64,000 nt of DNA. Origin: Lutibacter flavus (lineage in GTDB: Bacteria > Bacteroidota > Bacteroidia > Flavobacteriales > Flavobacteriaceae). This document shows positions 58,406 through 64,000 of the stretch, one piece after another. The position numbers were made by a program, and so were the translations under genes. Under the pieces are notes generated by a model. That model was not told where the DNA came from, did not search any database, and saw only the letters and a list, made by a program, of their open reading frames with translations. Each line of letters starts with the position of its first letter. Positions within the stretch are counted from its first letter, which is position 1. Location: positions 147,671 through 211,670 of the forward strand of contig NZ_FZNX01000001.1 in assembly GCF_900188355.1 (NCBI RefSeq). The letters are read 5' to 3'.

Positions 58406-59587
58406 TTAATTGTTTAATACAATGCAGGCTCTGGAATTATGATAAGGCGCTTTCCACATTCCAATTTTGTAATCATTTGAATATAGTTTTCCATTTTTAT
58501 CAACTCTCCAAAACCACTCACCATTTTTATGGTCAATAATTTTTGTTTGAATAAAATTTAAAATTTTAGATGATATTAAAAGGTATTTTTCATCACCAGT
58601 AATATTATAAACATATCTAAGTCCAACCAGCGCTTCGGCTTGTGGCCACCAATGTTTGTCACCGTCTAAGACATTTGTTTCGGGCTCAAATTCATTCATA
58701 ACACCTCCATCAACATCTATACCGTGTTTTATAAAAGTATCAGCAATTAACACAGCAACCCTCTCTGTTTCAGATAGTAATTCTTTATTTTCAATAACCT
58801 TTGCAGCCTCTATTAATAACCATGCTGTTTCAATATCGTGACCGAAAGAAATAACACTACTTTTTAAATTCCATTGTTCATCAAAAAATAAATTTAAGTT
58901 ATTGTTTGAGTTTAAAAATTTGGTTAAAAATAAATTTATAAGTTCTGAAAGATCATTTTTTAAATTTTCATTTTTATAAACTTTATAAAGATTTGTATAA
59001 GCTTCTAAAACATGTAAATGAGTATTCATTGTTTTAGCCTCATTCTCATCTTTATCACTTAATCTCATATCTTCAATTGGAGACCAATCTTTATTAAACG
59101 CTTCAATATATCCTTTATATTTAGTGTCTCTGGCATTTTTTTCAATTAAATTATAGAGTTCTATAGCCCAATTGAGGGTATCTTTATTTTTTGAAAATAT
59201 ATAGTATTCAGACAATGCATATATCATAAATGCTTGTGCATAAACTTGTTTTCGAGTATTTATAGGATTTCCATTGGAATCTAATTCCCAATAAACACCG
59301 CCAAATTCTTCATCGTTAAAGTGAGTTTTTAAATAATTATAAGATCGTTCACAAATCGAATTATAGGCATCGGTTTTTAAATGATTTGAAGCGGCTGAGA
59401 AAGACCATAAAATACGAGAATTTAAAATTATTCCTTTTGATGCATTAGGTATAAGGTTATTATTATGATCACGTTCTCCTACAAAACCTCCATTTATTTC
59501 ATCAATAGTATTTGTACTCCAATATGTTAGTATATTTTGAAGCTCTTTACCTAATTCAATGGATACTTTTTCTGCTAATGGATGCAT
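58406..59587 (-). CDS. Cellobiose/mannobiose 2-epimerase
   Basis: N-acylglucosamine 2-epimerase-fold enzyme, 393 residues, without signal peptide, so cytoplasmic. It converts beta-1,4-mannobiose to 4-O-mannosyl-glucose. The barrel shows INGGFVGERDHNN near 31, the active-site His in MNTHLHVLEAY near 190, SFGHDIETAWLLIEA near 249 and WKAPYHNSRACI near 381. DKHWWPQAEALVGL near 314 is also characteristic of cellobiose 2-epimerases. Its ATG shares one base with the GH130 stop (TAATG), implying translational coupling with the enzyme that uses its product. Confidence 0.92.
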   Translation of the reverse strand: MHPLAEKVSIELGKELQNILTYWSTNTIDEINGGFVGERDHNNNLIPNASKGIILNSRILWSFSAASNHLKTDAYNSICERSYNYLKTHFNDEEFGGVYWELDSNGNPINTRKQVYAQAFMIYALSEYYIFSKNKDTLNWAIELYNLIEKNARDTKYKGYIEAFNKDWSPIEDMRLSDKDENEAKTMNTHLHVLEAYTNLYKVYKNENLKNDLSELINLFLTKFLNSNNNLNLFFDEQWNLKSSVISFGHDIETAWLLIEAAKVIENKELLSETERVAVLIADTFIKHGIDVDGGVMNEFEPETNVLDGDKHWWPQAEALVGLRYVYNITGDEKYLLISSKILNFIQTKIIDHKNGEWFWRVDKNGKLYSNDYKIGMWKAPYHNSRACIVLNN

Positions 59588-60768
59588 TAATATAATCCTT
59601 TATTTTTTTCAATTAAATCTAAAATTGTTTGAACTGAACCAGCTGATGTAAATGTATCTTCAGGACTATTTGTTACATAATCAACTAATTTTTCAACTGA
59701 AGAAACTGCAACGTGCATACGAGTATCTGATGATGCGTAGTAAATATAAATCGAACCATCTTCATTTTCAATCCAACCATTTGTAAATAAAACATTGGAA
59801 ACATCACCTAATGTTTCTTTATAATTTGGTGCCATAAAATAACCTGCAGGATGATGAATAACTTTAGTAACATTATCTAAAGCAGTCATAAACATATATA
59901 AGGTATATCTTAAACCAGCTGCAGTATTACGAACCCCATGAGCTAAATGTAACCAACCTTTTGATGTTTTTATAGGTGCAGGACCTTGTCCGTTTTTTAA
60001 TTCATAAACAGTATGATATACTTTATTTGTGAATATTTTTTCATCTGTCACAATTGGGTTTGTTATGTCTTTTACATAACCAAAACCAATTCCACCGCCA
60101 CTTCCGATGTCTATAAATCCATCTTGTGGTCTTGTATATAAACCATATTGTCCGTTTATAAATTCCGGATGTAAAACAACATTACGTTGTTGACCAGTAT
60201 TTGATACCAAATCAGGTAATCGTTCCCAGGTTAATAAATCTTTTGTACGTACAATTCCTGCATTAGCAATTGCTGAACTTGTATCTTCACTTGGAGCATT
60301 TGGATCTTTTCTTTCAGTACAAAAGATTCCATAAATCCAACCATCTTCGTGTTTTATTAAACGCATATCATATACGTTTGTATCTGGGTTTCCTTTAATT
60401 TGGGGAATTACACAAGGTTTATCCCAAAACTTAAAATTATCAATACCATTAGGGCTTTCAGCTATTGCAAAAAATGATTTTCTATCATTTCCTTCAACTC
60501 TTGCACATAATAAGAATTTACCGTCTATTTTAATTGCACCTGAATTAAAAGCAGCATTAATCCCAATTCTTTCTAATCCAAAAGGGTTAGTTTGAGAATT
60601 TAAATCATATCTCCAATGTATTGGGGCGTGTTCAGCTGTTAATACAGGGTTTTTATATCTTTGATAAATCCCATTTGTTTTTGAAATAGGTTTATTTTTT
60701 TTCTTAATTAATTTAGCGTGACGCTTTAATTCTTTATCAAGAGTTTTAATTCTCATGTTAAGTTCCAT
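59587..60768 (-). CDS. GH130 4-O-beta-mannosyl-glucose phosphorylase
   Basis: Five-bladed beta-propeller phosphorylase, 393 residues, cytoplasmic. It phosphorolyses mannosyl-glucose to alpha-mannose 1-phosphate and glucose. GH130 subfamily 1 landmarks are NPVLTAEHAPIHWRYD near 39, GINAAFNSGAIKIDGK near 70, CARVEGNDRKSFF near 87, the catalytic Asp in NVYDMRLIKHEDGWIYG near 131, GQQRNVVLHPEF near 190 and GPAPIKTSKGWLHLAHG near 260 (phosphate region). The second ATG four codons in (MRIKTLDKEL) is an alternative start. Directly coupled to the epimerase, as in the Bacteroides fragilis mannan pathway. Confidence 0.93.
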   Translation of the reverse strand: MELNMRIKTLDKELKRHAKLIKKKNKPISKTNGIYQRYKNPVLTAEHAPIHWRYDLNSQTNPFGLERIGINAAFNSGAIKIDGKFLLCARVEGNDRKSFFAIAESPNGIDNFKFWDKPCVIPQIKGNPDTNVYDMRLIKHEDGWIYGIFCTERKDPNAPSEDTSSAIANAGIVRTKDLLTWERLPDLVSNTGQQRNVVLHPEFINGQYGLYTRPQDGFIDIGSGGGIGFGYVKDITNPIVTDEKIFTNKVYHTVYELKNGQGPAPIKTSKGWLHLAHGVRNTAAGLRYTLYMFMTALDNVTKVIHHPAGYFMAPNYKETLGDVSNVLFTNGWIENEDGSIYIYYASSDTRMHVAVSSVEKLVDYVTNSPEDTFTSAGSVQTILDLIEKNKGLY

Positions 60769-60781
60769 CTTTTGTATTTTT

Positions 60782-62620
60782 TTAATCTAATTTTTCATTT
60801 AATTTATTCCACCAGAATTTTTTCAATAAGAATAAGCACACTACTAATAAAGCAAGTGAAATATATACAGGGGTACTTTGTCTAAAAATAATATACATTG
60901 GAATAATAACCAGAGCAGTTTGTGCAACAATACCAATTGCTACATTAAACATATCTAATTTAAAGTCTTTATTCTTTTTAAAGTATGGGTTTTCAGCAAC
61001 ACAAAGATCATTAATTGGCCCCCAGAAACCCCAAGGTCTCACATTTTTATAAAAATCTTTCAATACAGCTTCTTCAGTTGGAGGTGCAGAATAAGTTCCA
61101 ATGATACTTCCAATTATTGATACTGCTAATAATACTGGAAATAAGTACAATTCGTTTTCTACATGAATTAACATTGGAGCAAAATAAGCTGCTAATAGTC
61201 CGGCAACCATTCCCCAGAAAAATCCTTCACCATTAAATCTCCACCAGTGCCATTTTAAGATATTTGCAGCTACATAACTACCGTATAATACAGATACAAT
61301 TATGTTTAATACTGAATTTACATCTTCAGCGAAAAAACCTAAAACAATACTAACTACAACAACTACAACACCAGTTATATAGTTCATGTTTTTAATTTGA
61401 TTTGTGGTAGCGTTAGGTTTTGCATATTTTAAATAAATATCGTTAACCAAATAAGCTTGAGCAGCATTTAATGTTCCTGCAAAAGTTGACATAAATGCAG
61501 CAATAAGTCCAGCCAATAACAATCCTAGTAAACCAACTGGAACAAATTCTTTTATTGCTGTTGGTAGAATTAATTCGAAATCAATATTGCCAGCAGAATT
61601 CATTAAATCTAATTTTTCATAATAAATTAATGCTAAAGCGGCAAAACCAGCAATCATTAAATATCTAATTGGCATTAATATTACAGATACAAATCCGCTC
61701 ATTTTTGAAGCTTCAACTGCATTTTTAGTAGATAATATTTTTTGCATATCGTATGTTGGAGCAGGACCAGCAATACTTACTAGAATTCCTTTAAATACCA
61801 TCATTATAAAGAAGTAGGTAAATAAACTATACCCATCAGACCTTATTTTATCATTTACTTCTGGGATAATTTGTGCCCAATCCATATTTAATTCAAAACC
61901 AAAGAATGGACTCAGCCAACCATCAGGAACACTTAAAGGGTGTGCTCCAATTGCTTGGAACCCTAAATAACCAATTACTAAAGCAGCAACCGTCATAATT
62001 GCAAATTGAACAACATCTGCCCAAACAATACCAGACATACCACCTAATAATGAATAAAATACAGCAAAAAGAGTAAAAATTACACCATAAAAATGAGGAA
62101 CATATTCTGGAGTAACTGTAAAAGGAACATAGTTACTAACAACCTCCCAAGGAATAAATATTTCAATAAATTTTCCTAAACCTATAAACCCATATGCTAA
62201 ATAACCCAAACAAACAACAAGAGCAAAAACTACTACAATAATATGAGATAGTTTTGCCCCTTTACCAAATCCAAAACGTGTTCCAATCCATTCAGCACCA
62301 GTTGTTGCATTAGATCGTCTCAGCCATTTAGAAAGATAAACCATTAAAAATATTTGATTGAAAACTGGCCAAATCCAAGGTAGCCAAGCACTTTTAATTC
62401 CGTAAACAAACATTAATGTAACTAACCAAATTGTACCTGAAATATCAAACATTCCCGATGCATTAGAAAGACCAAGCATATACCAAGGAATAGATTTTCC
62501 ACCTAATAAATAGTCATCTTTACTTCGTTGTGCTCTTTTTCTAAGCACAAGACCTATTACAACTATTGTAACTAAGTACAATAATATTATTAGGATGTCA
62601 ACGGTATTTAATAATTTCAT
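60782..62620 (-). CDS. Sodium/solute symporter (SSS family), probable mannobiose importer
   Basis: Inner-membrane transporter of 612 residues with about 14 hydrophobic segments. N-terminal features are VDILIILLYLVTIVVIGLVL, then RSKDDYLLGGKSIPWYMLGLS and SNASGMFDISGTIW, the sodium-site region of SSS proteins. GWLSPFFGF and LLGLLLAGLIAAFMSTFAGTL (about 360-385, where the second sodium-site Ser/Thr usually lie) follow. The C-terminal part has APPTEEAVLKDFYKNVRPWGFWGP, common in the sugar-transporting branch. Its position between the GH26 and GH130 genes points to mannobiose or other mannooligosaccharides as cargo. It is the only transporter seen in the window. Confidence 0.9.
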   Translation of the reverse strand: MKLLNTVDILIILLYLVTIVVIGLVLRKRAQRSKDDYLLGGKSIPWYMLGLSNASGMFDISGTIWLVTLMFVYGIKSAWLPWIWPVFNQIFLMVYLSKWLRRSNATTGAEWIGTRFGFGKGAKLSHIIVVVFALVVCLGYLAYGFIGLGKFIEIFIPWEVVSNYVPFTVTPEYVPHFYGVIFTLFAVFYSLLGGMSGIVWADVVQFAIMTVAALVIGYLGFQAIGAHPLSVPDGWLSPFFGFELNMDWAQIIPEVNDKIRSDGYSLFTYFFIMMVFKGILVSIAGPAPTYDMQKILSTKNAVEASKMSGFVSVILMPIRYLMIAGFAALALIYYEKLDLMNSAGNIDFELILPTAIKEFVPVGLLGLLLAGLIAAFMSTFAGTLNAAQAYLVNDIYLKYAKPNATTNQIKNMNYITGVVVVVVSIVLGFFAEDVNSVLNIIVSVLYGSYVAANILKWHWWRFNGEGFFWGMVAGLLAAYFAPMLIHVENELYLFPVLLAVSIIGSIIGTYSAPPTEEAVLKDFYKNVRPWGFWGPINDLCVAENPYFKKNKDFKLDMFNVAIGIVAQTALVIIPMYIIFRQSTPVYISLALLVVCLFLLKKFWWNKLNEKLD

Positions 62621-62627
62621 AAATGAG

Positions 62628-63770
62628 TTAGTTTAAGTTAGAATTAATATCTTTTAAAAAAAGTGTTTTTGGCAGTGATTCAAATTGCTTAAAGTCATCT
62701 TCGCTCACATGACCTTTATAAGGCATATAATGATGATCTAATCGACCATTCCTCCAAAATAAAATATAAGAAATACCAGAATTTTCTATTGCTGGGTAAA
62801 CTACTTCGGTAAACCATTTTGGTGTTTGAATTGTTTCGAGTCCTGTTTCTGTAAAAGCGAAAAGTTTATTTTTTTCAGTTGCTATATTTTTTACAATATT
62901 TAAATCGTTGATTACAGAATTTTTATAAGTATCAGAGTTTTTAAAGTCATAAATGTCAATTCCTAAAATATCAACAAATTCATCCCCAGGGTAGCATCTT
63001 AGATAATCGTCATTTGGATTTAATTTGTTTGGAGAGTATGCATATAATAGATTGTGTATGTTGTGTTTATCTCTTAACAAAACAACGGTTTCTTGCCATA
63101 ATTGTTTGTAATCTGTAGTAGAGCAATTACCTTCACCCCACCAAAACCATCCGCCATTCATTTCATGATATGGCCTGAAAATTATTGGTATTTCTTCACC
63201 ATTATATCTAAGTGTCTTTAAAAAATCTGCAACTCTGCTAACCCATAATTCATATTTATCTTTATGAATGCCTCCATTAATAATATCTTTTACAGCAGGA
63301 GTTTTATCCCAAGAATCACTTCCTGAAGTTGGATTGTCTAAATGCCAGCTAATAGTAATAATACCACCTTTTTTATGCGCATCTATAATTAATTTTCTCA
63401 TACTGTTAAAATTAACAGAATCTAAATTAAATTCATGTGCCAATTCTAGATGGCCGATATCAAAACCATATACGGCAGGAAAGTCTCCAACAACTTCATT
63501 AACATCACTTTTAATTAAAGTTGTATCATTTTCATAATTCCAACCAATTCCGTAAGAGGTTGCATCTTGGTGTCCAATGGCAAAACCCTTTTTAGCAATA
63601 TTTGCTAATTTTTTATGTAATGATATTACATTTTTTGAAGCTGTTTTATCAACTAATATAGGTTTCTTTAATTCTTCTTTTTTTATTGGACTGCATGAAA
63701 ATAAAGCAGAAACAATTATTAATGTAGTTAAAAATTTAGTCACTTTAGTTTGATGATATGTATTAATCAT
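62628..63770 (-). CDS. GH26 beta-mannanase/mannobiohydrolase, lipoprotein
   Basis: 380-residue GH26 with a lipobox (LFSC followed by SPIKKEE). No accessory domain. The barrel shows FAIGHQDATSYGIGW near 65, VYGFDIGHLELAHEF near 97, the acid/base Glu in FRPYHEMNGGWFWWG near 200, RCYPGDEFVDILGID near 255 and the nucleophile Glu in AFTETGLETI near 303. The compact form next to a symporter and epimerase matches the Bacteroides fragilis ManA type that releases mannobiose, but exo- or endo-action cannot be read from the sequence. It is the first gene of the mannan operon within the window. Confidence 0.92.
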   Translation of the reverse strand: MINTYHQTKVTKFLTTLIIVSALFSCSPIKKEELKKPILVDKTASKNVISLHKKLANIAKKGFAIGHQDATSYGIGWNYENDTTLIKSDVNEVVGDFPAVYGFDIGHLELAHEFNLDSVNFNSMRKLIIDAHKKGGIITISWHLDNPTSGSDSWDKTPAVKDIINGGIHKDKYELWVSRVADFLKTLRYNGEEIPIIFRPYHEMNGGWFWWGEGNCSTTDYKQLWQETVVLLRDKHNIHNLLYAYSPNKLNPNDDYLRCYPGDEFVDILGIDIYDFKNSDTYKNSVINDLNIVKNIATEKNKLFAFTETGLETIQTPKWFTEVVYPAIENSGISYILFWRNGRLDHHYMPYKGHVSEDDFKQFESLPKTLFLKDINSNLN

Positions 63771-64000
63771 TTTTGTTTAGTTGAAATATTGAAAAAATCT
63801 GCTATAAAGATAAAAAGATAATATGTATAAATTATAATTTTCAAATTTAACGATATAGTAACCTATTTGATGATATTATTTTATCAAAACGCTAAAAGAA
63901 AATTACATTTTTATTTTTTGGCTATGAAAATTGACTAATTTATACTAGTTATTATTCTCCTGTTTTCCCTTGTAATACTTGAAGTTTTTGTTAATAATTA
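63771..64000. other. Upstream region of the mannan operon
   Basis: 230 bp to the window edge with no gene seen. A minus-strand TAAATTTG at 63849-63842 matches the -7 consensus TANNTTTG and would give a leader of about 65 nt, but no matching -33 box was found at the right distance. Confidence 0.35.

Noticed and set aside
58210-58539. 109-codon plus-strand frame spanning the GH26/epimerase junction
   Set aside because: It lies antisense to two strongly supported genes and has no domain or leader.

Overview
The window is a dense, AT-rich carbohydrate-degradation island from a member of the Bacteroidota, most likely family Flavobacteriaceae. The signs are a type IX secretion C-terminal sorting domain on the first protein, many lipoproteins, AUGs preceded by A/T-rich leaders rather than clear Shine-Dalgarno sequences, and candidate promoters with the Bacteroidota -7 box TANNTTTG. 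Nearly every gene belongs to a family acting on land-plant type cell-wall polysaccharides. The genus cannot be fixed from the sequence.

Three gene blocks and one regulatory block are visible. (1) Bases 1-20130, plus strand: a pectin block. It holds a giant secreted pectin methylesterase (5' end outside the window), a surface PL9 pectate lyase, an esterase, DUF4861, an exported cupin, a GH105 unsaturated uronyl hydrolase, two Gfo/Idh/MocA oxidoreductases, GH43, a DUF5060 glycosidase, a PL10 pectate lyase and CE8 methylesterase in adjacent frames, a CE12 rhamnogalacturonan acetylesterase and another esterase. (2) Bases 20138-45631, minus strand, plus a GH9 on the plus strand at 46073-48574: a xyloglucan-like block. 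It holds BACON-GH5 (subfamily 4 type), GH31 alpha-xylosidase, two GH2, two GH3, GH95, GH39, GH97, a DUF2264 protein, a SASA acetylesterase and GH88. It appears to form two transcription units, starting at GH2 (40214) and GH88 (45631). (3) Bases 48784-51585: three tandem paralogous AraC-type regulators. (4) Bases 51910-63770: a mannan block. CE2-type and SASA esterases and an aldo/keto reductase lie on the plus strand. Convergent to them lie GH26, a sodium/solute symporter, GH130, a cellobiose/mannobiose 2-epimerase, a second GH26 and GH5_7 on the minus strand. A strong hairpin terminator separates the two arms.

The blocks form complete routes. In the pectin block, methylesterases de-esterify homogalacturonan, lyases cut it, GH105 releases unsaturated uronate and the cupin may linearise it. 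In the xyloglucan block, surface GH5/GH9 cut the backbone, an acetylesterase and GH95/GH2/GH31/GH3 strip and depolymerise the oligosaccharides. In the mannan block, esterases and GH26/GH5_7 give mannobiose, which the symporter probably imports; the epimerase converts it to mannosyl-glucose and GH130 phosphorolyses that. No SusC/SusD pair is seen in the 64 kb, so outer-membrane uptake must be encoded elsewhere.

The most unusual signal is at 15990-16008. The PL10 frame ends in A AAA AAC TAA, a canonical -1 slippery heptamer directly before the stop. The CE8 frame, which has no ATG of its own, is open only from 15990 onward. This points to a PL10-CE8 fusion made by -1 frameshifting, or to a one-base error or mutation in an A9 run.
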